Assembly: GCF_902170785.1 (NCBI RefSeq)
Contig: NZ_CABHYG010000011.1
Location: 186,001-250,000 of the forward strand
DNA: 64,000 nucleotides
Direction of reading: 5' to 3'
DNA from: Yersinia proxima
GTDB lineage: Bacteria; Pseudomonadota; Gammaproteobacteria; Enterobacterales; Enterobacteriaceae
Part shown: one piece after another, positions 1 through 8,969 of the stretch
Numbering within the stretch: position 1 is the first letter of the stretch
Layout: each line of letters starts with the position of its first letter
Made by a program: the position numbers and the translations under genes
The notes under the pieces: model-generated
What the model saw: the letters and a program-made list of their open reading frames with translations, nothing else
Databases searched by the model: none
Told to the model about the DNA's origin: nothing

Positions 1-560
1 GCCGCTGCCGTGATGAAGCGACGTTTGAAAAGACTGTCAGCATGGTCAATGACTTCAAACAGTACTTTATTGCGCACAACCAGCCGATTTATGAAAACCC
101 ATCTCCGGGCAATAAAGCTGGCGGTATCACGACGCTGGAAGAAAAATCGCTGGGTTGCACCCAAAAAGCGGGTCAGAGCAAGGTGGTTGACGTATTGAAG
201 TATGGTGAGCGTTTACAGCACCCAGGGCTGAATTTACTCAGTGCACCGGGTAATGATGCAGTCGCCACCAGTGCCTTAGCGGGCGCAGGTTGTCATATGG
301 TGTTGTTCAGTACCGGGCGTGGTACACCTTATGGCGGTTTTGTACCGACAGTGAAGCTGGCAACTAACAGTGAACTGGCCGCTAAAAAGCCCCATTGGAT
401 TGATTTCGATGCCGGTAAACTGATTCATGGCACGTCAATGGATGATTTGCTGACAGAGTTTGTTGATTTGATTGTCGACATTGCCAATGGCAAACCCGCG
501 CGTAATGAAGTGAATGACTTCCGTGAGCTGGCAATCTTTAAAAGCGGTGTCACCTTGTAA
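1..560 (+). CDS. uxaA: Altronate dehydratase UxaA, 3' part
   Basis: C-terminal ~185 residues of the UxaA/GarD family; the start lies outside the window and the reading frame is open from base 3. The enzyme removes water from D-altronate to give 2-keto-3-deoxygluconate in galacturonate breakdown (cytoplasm). Recognisable family segments are the ENPSPGNKAGGITTLEEKSLGC stretch split around residues 25-45 of the visible part and the C-terminal TPYGGFVPTVK region. It ends in a normal stop. In E. coli uxaA is likewise near the ygjV-sstT-alx region, which supports the call. Confidence 0.93.
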   Translation, partial: RCRDEATFEKTVSMVNDFKQYFIAHNQPIYENPSPGNKAGGITTLEEKSLGCTQKAGQSKVVDVLKYGERLQHPGLNLLSAPGNDAVATSALAGAGCHMVLFSTGRGTPYGGFVPTVKLATNSELAAKKPHWIDFDAGKLIHGTSMDDLLTEFVDLIVDIANGKPARNEVNDFRELAIFKSGVTL

Positions 561-629
561 ATATTGTGTCTTTTGATTAATATGAAACGGTGTTTTATTT
601 TTTATGGATAAGACACTCTGCCCAAGGTA

Positions 630-664
630 TTGAAGTCGCAGGAAGCGAGTTCCTGCGACTTCAA
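630..664. repeat. Perfect 15-bp inverted repeat (hairpin) after uxaA
   Basis: Arms 630-644 and 650-664 are perfect complements around a 5-base loop. No T-run follows, so it is not a classical intrinsic terminator. It may act as a 3' end stabiliser or be a fragment of a repeat family. It lies between uxaA and ygjV. Confidence 0.6.
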
Positions 665-729
665 GCACGAAGGGGAGTGCCGTTTGCTTATTAATTTGTA
701 CGGTTACCGTACACCAGGATTATCCCTTC

Positions 730-1266
730 ATGACTTTCTATTGGTTTGCTCAAGCTGTTGGTGTGCTGGCATTTTTTGTCGGCATTACCATGTTCTTCAA
801 CCGCGATGAGCGGCGTTTCAGGCTACAACTTTCTGCTTACAGCGCCATTATTGGCTGCCATTTCTTCCTGATGGGAGCCAGTGCTGCCGGTAGCAGCGCT
901 ATGCTGAATGCATTACGTAATCTGGTTGCGGCTAAGACCCGCAGTAGTATTGCCATGCTGGTGTTTATTATTCTGATATTGGCTTTTGGTCTCTGGCGTA
1001 TGCAGCATGCAGTCGAGATATTGCCAATTTTCGGCACCGTTATTAGCACCTGGGCGATATTTCGCACCACAGGCCTGACAACCCGCTGTGTGATGTGGGT
1101 ATCCACCGTTTGTTGGGTTATTCATAACGTTTGGTTGGGGTCGATCGGGGGGTCATTGATTGAGGGCAGTTTCTTGTTGCTTAATGGCTTTAATATTATT
1201 CGTTTTTACCGTCTGCAACGGCAAGGGATAGACCCTTTTCTGGTCGAAAAGAACGTCGCAAAATAA
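730..1266 (+). CDS. ygjV: YgjV family inner-membrane protein
   Basis: 178-residue, very hydrophobic protein with about five to six predicted membrane segments, typical of the YgjV/YgaP-type small inner-membrane family whose function is unknown. The N-terminal stretch MTFYWFAQAVGVLAFFVG begins the first segment. The start ATG follows a modest purine stretch. It converges with sstT; a GC-rich hairpin separates them. Position next to sstT is conserved with E. coli, which is the main reason for the symbol. No catalytic motif is visible. Confidence 0.8.
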   Translation: MTFYWFAQAVGVLAFFVGITMFFNRDERRFRLQLSAYSAIIGCHFFLMGASAAGSSAMLNALRNLVAAKTRSSIAMLVFIILILAFGLWRMQHAVEILPIFGTVISTWAIFRTTGLTTRCVMWVSTVCWVIHNVWLGSIGGSLIEGSFLLLNGFNIIRFYRLQRQGIDPFLVEKNVAK

Positions 1267-1273
1267 TAAGAAA

Positions 1274-1293
1274 CGGGGGCCAAATTGCCCCCG
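1274..1293. terminator. Bidirectional terminator between ygjV and sstT
   Basis: Seven-base arms CGGGGGC (1274-1280) and GCCCCCG (1287-1293) with a 6-base loop lie between convergent genes. A-rich sequence on the left and T-containing sequence on the right allow use on both strands. Confidence 0.6.
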
Positions 1294-1315
1294 ATAGTTA
1301 TCTCGATAATGTGCT

Positions 1316-2572
1316 TCAGACTGATTTACGGCTCGCCAGCGGATCTGGATTTGCTAGTCTGGCATCATCTGCCTGACAGGCGGCAGCAGTAAAAATAACG
1401 TCAGTTGACGAGTTCAGCGCAGTTTCAGCTGAATCCTGCAATACGCCGATAATGAAACCAACCGCCACCACTTGCATGGCGATTTCATTGGGAATACCAA
1501 ACATGCCGCAAGCCAGTGGGATCAACAGCAATGAGCCACCGGCAACACCGGATGCCCCACAGGCGCAGATAGCCGCTACCACACTTAATAGTAGCGCTGT
1601 TGGCAAATCTACCGGGATACCTAAGGTATGAACCGCCGCCAGTGTTAACACGGTAATAGTGATAGCAGCACCCGCCATGTTGATGGTGGCACCCAATGGA
1701 ATGGAAACGGAGTATGTATCTTCGTGTAAGTTCATTTTCTTACACATTTCCATATTCACGGGAATATTTGCGGCTGAGCTGCGGGTAAAGAAAGCGGTAA
1801 CGCCACTTTCTCGCAGGCAGGCGAAGACCAGTGGATAGGGGTTACTGCGGATTTTCCAGTAAACAATCAGTGGGTTAACTATTAACGCCACGACTAACAT
1901 ACAACCAATCAATACCACCAGCAGGTGTGCATAGCCCAGCAACACGCCAAAGCCGGTTTCGGCCATAGTGGATGCCACCAGACCAAAAATGCCTAATGGT
2001 GCGAAGCGGATAACCACACGTACCACCACAGTGACGGCATCAGACATATCATTAATCAATGCCTTGGTAGTATCTGCTGCGTGGCGCAAAGCAACACCCA
2101 GACCAACAGCCCAGGCCAGAATACCGATATAGTTCGCATTCAGCAGTGCATGAATTGGGTTTGCTATCACACTGTTTAACAAGCCTTTCAGCACGTCAAC
2201 AATCCCACCTGGCGGAGTGATATCCGCGTTCTGCGTAGCCAATACCAAAGTGGATGGGAACATAAAGCTAACAGCTACCGCAATCAGAGCTGCCGAGAAT
2301 GTGCCCAACAGATACAAAAACAGAATAGGGCGGATACTGGTTTTTTGACCTTGCTTATGGTTGGCAATGGAGGCCATAACCAGCATCAAAACCAAAACAG
2401 GGGCGACTGCTTTCAACGCGCCGACGAATAATGTACCCAGTAAACCCACGGCCAGTGCGGCTTGAGTTGATACCAGCGCTAAAATAATCCCGGCAATCAA
2501 ACCGACCAGAATTTGCTTAACCAAACTGCCGCGGATAATAAATCCGATAAAGCCAGACTGTGTCTTTTCCAT
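1316..2572 (-). CDS. sstT: Serine/threonine:Na+ symporter SstT
   Basis: 418 residues, close to the ~414 of E. coli SstT, a DAACS (glutamate-transporter-fold) symporter importing serine and threonine with sodium across the inner membrane. Eight or so hydrophobic segments are visible, as are the family core motifs: the serine-rich re-entrant loop around [18 protein letters not shown] (about residue 263) and the [14 protein letters not shown] segment (about residue 290) that form the substrate/sodium site. It is monocistronic: a hairpin lies downstream and an ERIC repeat lies in the upstream gap. Confidence 0.95.
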   Translation of the reverse strand: MEKTQSGFIGFIIRGSLVKQILVGLIAGIILALVSTQAALAVGLLGTLFVGALKAVAPVLVLMLVMASIANHKQGQKTSIRPILFLYLLGTFSAALIAVAVSFMFPSTLVLATQNADITPPGGIVDVLKGLLNSVIANPIHALLNANYIGILAWAVGLGVALRHAADTTKALINDMSDAVTVVVRVVIRFAPLGIFGLVASTMAETGFGVLLGYAHLLVVLIGCMLVVALIVNPLIVYWKIRSNPYPLVFACLRESGVTAFFTRSSAANIPVNMEMCKKMNLHEDTYSVSIPLGATINMAGAAITITVLTLAAVHTLGIPVDLPTALLLSVVAAICACGASGVAGGSLLLIPLACGMFGIPNEIAMQVVAVGFIIGVLQDSAETALNSSTDVIFTAAACQADDARLANPDPLASRKSV

Positions 2573-2641
2573 AGTTTCCAGTGATACCTCTTCCCAATCT
2601 TTAGTTAATTAGCGCATGAGCCGGAACGGGGCCACGCACTG

Positions 2642-2765
2642 ATACCCGTCATACTTCAAGCTGTATGTGCGTTGGCTGCCCTCGCTTACCCGAATCACTT
2701 ACCTGAGTAAGCTCATCGGGATGCACTCAGTTGCCGCCTTCCTACAACTCGAATTATTTGGGGTA
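2642..2765. repeat. ERIC-type intergenic repeat, copy 1
   Basis: About 124 bp with imperfect terminal inverted repeats (ATACCC at one end, GGGGTA at the other) and the ERIC core, in which TTACCTGAGTAA is a central dyad. It matches the family of ~127-bp ERIC elements abundant in Yersinia. It lies just upstream of sstT, so it may be transcribed in its leader. Confidence 0.85.
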
Positions 2766-2952
2766 GAGTTTTCACACCTGTAACTTTGTATTATTTGTAA
2801 CTGGGTGTGTTTGCTTTGACAGTATAAGGGAATCTATTGAGCAGGAAAGAAACAATCAGCAAAATCCAATGCAGATCAAATTTGCATAACATTTTGTTTA
2901 CATTTGTGTGATGGCAATAACGTTTGGTTGTTGGCGAAATAAGCGAGATAAA

Positions 2953-2975
2953 TGTGGGGCAGTAACTGCCCCACA
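2953..2975. terminator. Strong hairpin downstream of alx
   Basis: Arms TGTGGGGCAGT (2953-2963) and ACTGCCCCACA (2965-2975) are perfect 11-base complements around a single base. It sits 25 bases past the alx stop on the minus strand and is followed by an AT-rich tract, so it is the likely terminator. Confidence 0.65.
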
Positions 2976-2999
2976 TAATATATTGTATCGAGATGCTAA

Positions 3000-3986
3000 C
3001 TATTTATCGTTAGTATTATCTGCTGCCAAACGCTTATCTGCACGATGATTTGCCCACGTATTAATTAACAATGTTAGGGCAAGAATACCTGCTACCACGC
3101 CTAATGAAATGCCAATAGGGATATGGAACAGATCGATAATCATCATTTTGACACCGATAAAGACCAAAATGACGGACAAACCGTATTTCAGCATGGAGAA
3201 ACGCTCAGCCACGTTTGCTAACAAGAAATACATGGCGCGCAGACCTAAAATCGCAAACAGGTTAGAGGTCAAAACAATAAAGGGATCGGTGGTAACCGCG
3301 AAGATAGCCGGGATACTGTCGACGGCAAAAATCACATCGCTCAGTTCAACCAGAATTAATACCAATACTAATGGCGTGGCATAGAGTAGGCCATTTTTGC
3401 GCACAGTAAAGCGGTCACCATGTAACTCGTCAGTCATGCGCAGGTGATTACGAATCCAGCGTACCAGTGGCTTCTCGCCGATCGGTGTACTGTCTTCCTT
3501 CGCCAATGCCATTTTGATACCGGTAAACAGGAGGAACGCACCAAACAGGTACAAAATCCAACTGAATTGCGATACTAACCAGCTTCCGGCGAAAATCATG
3601 ATAGTACGCAGCACGATCGCGCCTAATACACCGTAAATCAGTACTCGGCGCTGCAAATTGGCAGGAACAGCAAAATAGCTAAATAGCATCAGCCAGACGA
3701 AGACGTTATCGACAGCGAGTGCTTTTTCAATCAGATAGCCGGTGAGGAAGGCCAGCGCCTGTTTGTCGGCGATTTCCCGGCCCATAGTTTCGGTCAGATA
3801 CCACCAGAAACCGGCGTTAAATAGCAAAGATAAGCTCACCCACACCAGCGACCAACAGGCAGCCTGACGTAGAGTCATGGTTTGTGAACCACGACGCCCC
3901 TGCAACAATAAGTCGATGGCGAGCATAATTGTCACAACAACGGCAAAACAACCCCACAATAAGGGAGTACCTACAGTATTCATCAT
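3000..3986 (-). CDS. alx: Alx/TerC family membrane protein (manganese-linked)
   Basis: 328 residues with about nine membrane segments and the TerC family signature: acidic residues in membrane helices such as [12 protein letters not shown] (about residue 88) and [20 protein letters not shown] (about residue 215). E. coli Alx (about 320 residues) is induced by alkaline pH and manganese and is linked to manganese export. Here the leader also carries a yybP-ykoY riboswitch (4069-4331), which strengthens the assignment. The gene is alone on its transcript, with a hairpin downstream. It acts in the inner membrane. Confidence 0.92.
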   Translation of the reverse strand: MMNTVGTPLLWGCFAVVVTIMLAIDLLLQGRRGSQTMTLRQAACWSLVWVSLSLLFNAGFWWYLTETMGREIADKQALAFLTGYLIEKALAVDNVFVWLMLFSYFAVPANLQRRVLIYGVLGAIVLRTIMIFAGSWLVSQFSWILYLFGAFLLFTGIKMALAKEDSTPIGEKPLVRWIRNHLRMTDELHGDRFTVRKNGLLYATPLVLVLILVELSDVIFAVDSIPAIFAVTTDPFIVLTSNLFAILGLRAMYFLLANVAERFSMLKYGLSVILVFIGVKMMIIDLFHIPIGISLGVVAGILALTLLINTWANHRADKRLAADNTNDK

Positions 3987-4056
3987 TAAGGAACCTCATA
4001 AAAACAAAAACGGCCAACGTCGGAAGACGCCAGCCGCTATGTCTGAGCTGCAAGCA

Positions 4057-4076
4057 AACCTCGCCTTCCGGCAAGG
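4057..4076 (-). promoter_or_regulatory. Expression-platform hairpin of the alx riboswitch
   Basis: On the minus strand ACCTTGCC and GGCGAGGT pair around a GGAA loop. This stem uses the same bases as the 3' strand of aptamer helix P1, so the two are mutually exclusive. That exclusivity is my inference from base pairing. Confidence 0.6.
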
Positions 4077-4331
4077 TCTCACTTACAACTCTATTAATGT
4101 ATACCTGTTATCTTTCAAGCTGTATGTGCGTTGGCTGCATCCATTCACCCCAGTCACTTACTTATGTAAGTTCCTCGGGACTCACTTACTTGCCGCCTTC
4201 CTACAACTCGAATTATTTTGGGTATGGAAGCATCTAAACAGATGCCAGAACATTAATGAGGTTGCCCGGTAACCGGGTGCTTTCGCACCGTAATGACGGC
4301 AGACCGGCAATGAAGTTACTCCCCTTTGCCG
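4069..4331 (-). promoter_or_regulatory. yybP-ykoY (Mn2+) riboswitch of alx
   Basis: Read on the minus strand, the 5' half carries CGGCAAAGGGGAGTAAC (from 4331), the hallmark of this class, followed by a GGTGCGAAAGCACC hairpin. The 3' half has GAGACCTTGCCG ending at 4069. The 5' CGGCAAAGG and 3' CCTTGCCG strands pair as P1. The same 3' strand can pair instead with GGCGAGGT just downstream (hairpin 4057-4076), a plausible switch. Known members bind manganese and control alx/mntP. Unusually, the variable arm contains a whole ERIC repeat. Confidence 0.88.
4101..4225. repeat. ERIC-type repeat, copy 2, inside the riboswitch arm
   Basis: About 125 bp with ATACC at one end and GGGTAT at the other and the ERIC core dyad TTACTTATGTAA. 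It lies between the two strands of the riboswitch P1 helix. As a transcript it would fold on itself as a long hairpin. Confidence 0.88.
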
Positions 4332-4424
4332 CGCAAAAATAATGGAAAACGGCCGACAGGTCAATCTCTGAAACAAAATATTAACTATGTATCCTTCATA
4401 TGCGCAGCTTACCAGCAACACCAA

Positions 4425-5426
4425 TTACTTTGGATATACTGCCGGTGGCTGGGAATCCGCTGGGAAGATAACCCCTGTTTGGCGGCGAATATCCGTCTGG
4501 ATACGTGACGTCAGCAATGACAGTTGCAAGCCATCGTGTTCCACCTGATTGGTTTCAACCAGATTGGCAAAAACCTCAGCCTCATACAGCATAGTATTAA
4601 TATGCTGAGGTAGCGTCAGATCTTGAGAGTGACTGCCTCGGGGGGTAAAGGCTACAGACAGGCATTCAGAGATGCTTTCGATAACCAATGAACCATCTTC
4701 GCCCTGAATCTCACTGGGAATATCGGATTGGCTCACTTTTGAATGAATAATAACTACATCAAAATCACCATAATTTAGGCAAACCGTACCATGCGCATCA
4801 ACACCACTCGGTAATAAACTCGCGCTCGCCAGCACGGATTTAGGCGCCCCCCATAATGCCAAAGCACTTGCCAGGCAGTAATAACCGATATCCATGATAG
4901 AGCCATTTGAAAATGCTGGATTAAAGGTATTAGGGTTCTCGCCATTCAGATAGCGCTGGTAACGTGAGGAATATTGGCAGAAATTAATAAAGGCTTTACG
5001 CAATTTCCCCACACGCGGCAGAGATTTTTTTAACTGAATAAAATTAGGTAGATAGGCTGTTTTAAAGGCTTCGAATAACACCACTTCATGTTCGCGGGCA
5101 CAGGTAACCAACGCTTCAACCTCTGCAAAATTTGAGGCCAATGATTTTTCACAGATAACGTGTTTTTTATGGCTGAGAAACAATTTAGCTTGGGGGTAAT
5201 GCAAGGAGTTTGGGCTAGCGATATACACTGCATCAATCTGATCGCTTGCTGCCATTACTTCGAGATTATCAAAACATTCAGTAACGTTATAATTATCACC
5301 AAACTTTTTAGCTTGCTCCAATTTACGCGAGTAAACAGCGGTCAGTTTCATTTTGCCACTTTCGTGGGCGGCATCAACAAAGCGAGCAGTGATCCAATTT
5401 GTGCCAATAACAGCGAAGCGAATCAT
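4425..5426 (-). CDS. ygjR: Gfo/Idh/MocA family oxidoreductase YgjR
   Basis: 333 residues from the ATG at 5426, chosen because it has a GGAG ribosome site ten bases upstream and starts the nucleotide-binding fold directly (MIRFAVIGTNWITARFV). An in-frame upstream ATG at 5459 would add 11 residues with no family match. The N-terminal Rossmann domain binds NAD(P); the segment ICEKSLASN (about residue 97) is the family EKP-like motif that carries the active-site lysine. The substrate is unknown. Synteny with E. coli alx-ygjR-ygjP supports the name. E. coli ygjQ, normally next, is not present here. Confidence 0.88.
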   Translation of the reverse strand: MIRFAVIGTNWITARFVDAAHESGKMKLTAVYSRKLEQAKKFGDNYNVTECFDNLEVMAASDQIDAVYIASPNSLHYPQAKLFLSHKKHVICEKSLASNFAEVEALVTCAREHEVVLFEAFKTAYLPNFIQLKKSLPRVGKLRKAFINFCQYSSRYQRYLNGENPNTFNPAFSNGSIMDIGYYCLASALALWGAPKSVLASASLLPSGVDAHGTVCLNYGDFDVVIIHSKVSQSDIPSEIQGEDGSLVIESISECLSVAFTPRGSHSQDLTLPQHINTMLYEAEVFANLVETNQVEHDGLQLSLLTSRIQTDIRRQTGVIFPADSQPPAVYPK

Positions 5427-5496
5427 AGTGAACTCCATTCCTACAGAAGAAAAACACATTGAACCGCCCCGCGAACAACGGATTGGTTTTTAAAGG

Positions 5497-6000
5497 CTAG
5501 TAAATAGTGCCAAACAGATCCAAGTGTGTCAGATAAAGACGCGTATCAAACTCTAACTGATGATATTGCGGTTCCATATGACAGCACAAACTATAGAACG
5601 CTTTGTTGTGATCTTTCTCTTTCAAATGTGCTAATTCATGCACCACAATCATTTTCAAAAAGGCTTCAGGGGCATTTTTAAATACCGTAGCAACCCTGAT
5701 CTCCGCTTTGGCCTTTAATTTTCCACCTTGTACTCTGGAGATAGCGGTGTGCAGCCCTAGTGCATGCTTCATCACCTGGATTTTACTGTCGTAGGCCACT
5801 TTACTGAGTGGCTGAGCATTCCGCAGATATTGATTTTTTAAATCAATCGTATATTGATACAGCATTTTATCTGTATTGTAATCATGAGGTTGCGGATAGC
5901 GCTGCCGTAATACACTTCCCAACCGTTGTTCACTAATAAGTTGCTGTACTTGAGACTGTAAGTGTTCTGGATAACCTTGCAGATAGGTTAGTTCCTGCAT
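5497..6000 (-). CDS. ygjP: YgjP, M48-like metal-dependent hydrolase
   Basis: 167 residues, the same length as E. coli YgjP. The HEXXH zinc motif appears as VVHELAHLKEKDHNKAFY (about residues 120-137). The family (DUF45/WLM-like) was named as a metallopeptidase; E. coli YgjP has been reported to act as a UTP pyrophosphatase, so the substrate is uncertain. It is cytoplasmic, with no signal peptide. It is transcribed in the same direction as ygjR with a 70-base gap, so the two may be co-transcribed. Confidence 0.88.
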   Translation of the reverse strand: MQELTYLQGYPEHLQSQVQQLISEQRLGSVLRQRYPQPHDYNTDKMLYQYTIDLKNQYLRNAQPLSKVAYDSKIQVMKHALGLHTAISRVQGGKLKAKAEIRVATVFKNAPEAFLKMIVVHELAHLKEKDHNKAFYSLCCHMEPQYHQLEFDTRLYLTHLDLFGTIY

Positions 6001-6174
6001 ATGGATTTGCTCTGGCTGCTAATGGTTTTGTATATATTGATGGTGATAATAGCGTTTTCTGTCTGGTTAGACAAAATCCTGTTGCTGAGAAAAACCAGCT
6101 ACCTGGATGATTTCTTACTGTTAGCCATAAAGGCTCAACACCAACATTATTTTTATACTGGGAGGGATATGTGA
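6001..6174 (+). CDS. Possible 57-residue membrane peptide (doubtful)
   Basis: An ATG directly abutting the ygjP start codon on the other strand opens a 57-codon frame. Its first ~22 residues are strongly hydrophobic (MDLLWLLMVLYILMVIIAF), followed by a charged tail. No ribosome-binding site can be seen upstream and I recognise no family. It may be a true small membrane protein, a remnant, or chance. The remaining bases to 6236 hold only the end of the autotransporter transcript, with a short hairpin near 6200-6230. Confidence 0.25.
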   Translation: MDLLWLLMVLYILMVIIAFSVWLDKILLLRKTSYLDDFLLLAIKAQHQHYFYTGRDM

Positions 6175-6236
6175 GTTGCGAGGTATTACTAAAGTGAAGA
6201 TACCTGCAATATATTTACAGGTATCTTTTGTTGTTA

Positions 6237-8969
6237 TCAGAAAGCGTATTTTATGCCAACCAAGGCATTAGTATCGCTGGTATTATAATTTCCTATCTGA
6301 TGATTGATATTTGCCCAGGCATGCAACCGTTGGTCAATTTTACTTTCTACGCCAATTTTGAATTCAGCACTGTTTTTGCTGCTGTTCTCAACACTTTTTC
6401 CTGAAAGTTGTGTGCCGGTATTGTGATCTTGATGAAGCCAGTTGACGGCAATAAATGGCATAAATTGTTGATCGGAGCTATTGGTGGTTTGCAGGTATGT
6501 TTTGGCACCAATACGCGTTATCAATTGGCTTCTATTCGTATAATTGATGATGTCTTTATTGGCTGCAGTATGAGTTTGAGCATTTATACCCACCCAGGTG
6601 ATTTGTGCATTAGGCTGGATGAAGTAACTTAATTGCTCAGTGCTTCCAATATTAAAGGTATAACCGCTTTCTATTGAGCTGGTGAAACCGGAAGATTTAT
6701 ATTTTTCCTCTGCCAGCTCCTGACCGTTAACGGCATTATTAAACCAGCTATATTGCACCAAGGTATCAATGTAGAGCCCTGTCTTATTTTGCTGATCGGT
6801 TAGCCAGGTTGCATATACACCAAGATTATAACCATTAACTGAACCATTAGAGTAATAACCTGTAATGTTAGATTTGCTGTGATTAGTTGCTTTACCCATT
6901 CCGGCCAACATACCGATTCGCCCGCTGCCTTGCGTGCCAATATCCCACTTGGCTACATCGCCACCAAGCTGAATCGAGTAGTATTTTCCTTTGATATTCA
7001 GTTGGTCAACGGTTTTTCCAAACTGTTTTATTCCGCCCTGAGTCTGTATCCACATACTGGAGGTGCGCCATTCTCCGGTCGCTGCATCTTTATATTTATA
7101 GTTCCCGGAGCGATTATCCAGGTCAGTAGTGAATAGATTTCTTGCCATTGAGAGATTGGCAATATAACTGCCGTTTTCAGGGCGATAAACGGGCTTATAG
7201 GTTTTTTGGGGAGCATTTTTGCTACTTTCAACCTCAATCTTAACCTCAGGTTTGTTTGGTACAGCCACAGTATTAATATCTTTTTTCGGGGTATTTTTTG
7301 TATTTTCTGGCGATTTATCTACTGAAATATTCTCTGGTTCGTTTTTTATCTCAGTTGCTGGAGCGGTTGTTTGAGATGCATTAGCTAATTTAGTTTCCTT
7401 TGGTTTATTGGTTTTATCGTCCTCTTTTTCTGCTTTTGGTATGGCCGGCTCCTCTACCTTTATCTTTTCCTCAGTTGGAGTAGGTTTCTTATCAACATTT
7501 GGAGCATCACTGATCATATACCAATTCTTTCTACTATCAACTTCACTACCACGTTTGAGAAAATATTCAAAAGCGCCAGCGGGATTACGGCCAACTTGTT
7601 TAAAGTCACCATCAGATAGACCTTTGACCTCGATTAATAGAATACCTAAATCAGTTTTCGCACCTTCACCGCCCAAATTATTAATTTTGACATTGGTATG
7701 ACCCGATGTATTACCTTCGACTATCATACGGTCAGTTTCTGACTCATCCCCCACCAGCTTGCTATAAAAAGTCAGGGTGCCGCCGTCGCTGGAATAGTTA
7801 TTTTCAATAGTTAAATTATTACCGACTTTATCGCCATGGTTGAAATTAATTTTTCCACCAGTGTCTATATTCAGATTATTAATTGTAGAGTTACCGCTGA
7901 TTACCCATGCGCTATTATTCTTGATAAGAACATTACCGTTTTGTACTGAGGTTTTTATCTTGCTATTTTTATCTAAAAAAAGAAGTGTATCTTTTTCCCC
8001 ATATATAATCGGACTACGGAGTAATGCTACATTTGATAACTCTAAAGTACCACCATCAATATATGTATTACCGCTATACTCATATCCTACACGTTTAGAC
8101 TCTTCAGAGCCTTGCAAAGTTAAAGTATTAGAGCCTCCTTTTATTAATGAACCTTCTCCGCTAATAAACGCGGAAACTACCCCACCATTTTTAAATATCA
8201 GCTCACCTTCGTTGGTAATGTCACCACCACCTTGTGTAATAAGTTTTGCCGTAGGTAAAAACTCAGTTTTACCTTGCAGTGTAATGTCACTATCAGATTT
8301 TAGCGTAAATACCCCTGAGATTTCCGTGGCTTTCAGTGTTATTGGATTACCTTCTGAGTTGTAATCAATAATCAGTTCACCACCATCAAGAATATTGGTA
8401 TCTTCTGCAGTTCCACCATCGATGGATAAAAGACCATTCATCCCAACAGTTGTCTTGCTAGATTTCCCATGCTTAGATATATGCATTGTTCCACGTATTG
8501 CATGTGTGTTATTCATCAGAAAACCAAAAATAGTATTTATGGCTTGTATCTTATTATCATAAGGAACGAAACCAATTTCAGTGCTTTCAACGACTGCGCT
8601 GTTGTCTACCGACATATTCCCATCGTAGACTTTGCCGTTTATGGCTTTACTGTTGTCTGTTAACTGAGTTTGACCACGAACTATAAGATTCTGTGCTGAG
8701 GAATGTTCCTTAAGTATTAATATTGAATTTTCATCGATTACAGCATCTTTTGCGATATCTGTTGATGCCAAGGTTATCTCTCTTGCATTAACAACACCTG
8801 TGAGTGCGGGGGGAGTATTGTTTGCATAAGAGATAGTAGATGAACTTCCTACTATAAATAATGCTGATGAAATGAATTTAGCAATTGGCTTTATTCTACT
8901 TATGAATTTTTTTTTATGAAATATTGGTTTTCTAGATGTGTACTCTCTTAAGTTATTTATATTTTCCAT
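6237..8969 (-). CDS. Autotransporter adhesin-type protein (type Va secretion)
   Basis: 910 residues. An extended signal peptide (basic N-terminal part to about residue 30, hydrophobic core, cleavage near SYANN at ~50) is followed by a passenger with short beta-helix repeats to about residue 490. Next comes a Lys/Pro/Glu-rich linker (about 495-600), a pertactin-like junction, and a C-terminal 12-strand beta-barrel of about 280 residues ending in phenylalanine (LVGIKYAF), as autotransporters do. The passenger has no visible protease triad, so adhesion or autoaggregation is the likely role. It is AT-rich compared with flanking backbone genes and interrupts the ygjP-rlmG synteny, pointing to acquisition. 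Function is not assignable further. Confidence 0.85.
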   Translation of the reverse strand: MENINNLREYTSRKPIFHKKKFISRIKPIAKFISSALFIVGSSSTISYANNTPPALTGVVNAREITLASTDIAKDAVIDENSILILKEHSSAQNLIVRGQTQLTDNSKAINGKVYDGNMSVDNSAVVESTEIGFVPYDNKIQAINTIFGFLMNNTHAIRGTMHISKHGKSSKTTVGMNGLLSIDGGTAEDTNILDGGELIIDYNSEGNPITLKATEISGVFTLKSDSDITLQGKTEFLPTAKLITQGGGDITNEGELIFKNGGVVSAFISGEGSLIKGGSNTLTLQGSEESKRVGYEYSGNTYIDGGTLELSNVALLRSPIIYGEKDTLLFLDKNSKIKTSVQNGNVLIKNNSAWVISGNSTINNLNIDTGGKINFNHGDKVGNNLTIENNYSSDGGTLTFYSKLVGDESETDRMIVEGNTSGHTNVKINNLGGEGAKTDLGILLIEVKGLSDGDFKQVGRNPAGAFEYFLKRGSEVDSRKNWYMISDAPNVDKKPTPTEEKIKVEEPAIPKAEKEDDKTNKPKETKLANASQTTAPATEIKNEPENISVDKSPENTKNTPKKDINTVAVPNKPEVKIEVESSKNAPQKTYKPVYRPENGSYIANLSMARNLFTTDLDNRSGNYKYKDAATGEWRTSSMWIQTQGGIKQFGKTVDQLNIKGKYYSIQLGGDVAKWDIGTQGSGRIGMLAGMGKATNHSKSNITGYYSNGSVNGYNLGVYATWLTDQQNKTGLYIDTLVQYSWFNNAVNGQELAEEKYKSSGFTSSIESGYTFNIGSTEQLSYFIQPNAQITWVGINAQTHTAANKDIINYTNRSQLITRIGAKTYLQTTNSSDQQFMPFIAVNWLHQDHNTGTQLSGKSVENSSKNSAEFKIGVESKIDQRLHAWANINHQIGNYNTSDTNALVGIKYAF

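Larger units (their letters stand above)
2573..2999. other. Gene-free stretch between sstT and alx
   Basis: This 427-base gap holds the sstT promoter region, one ERIC-type repeat (2642-2765), AT-rich sequence, and a strong hairpin near 2953-2975. I see no credible coding sequence. Confidence 0.6.
3987..4424. other. Long leader region of alx and end of ygjR
   Basis: This 438-base gap holds the alx leader: the ribosome-binding region next to 3986, an alternative hairpin at 4057-4076, the two halves of the manganese riboswitch, an ERIC repeat between those halves, and the alx promoter region above 4335. No credible gene is present. Confidence 0.7.

Noticed and set aside
7840-8364. Plus-strand frame of 174 codons in the autotransporter
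   Set aside because: Antisense to the passenger; proline/serine-rich shadow of the repeat strands, without a ribosome site.
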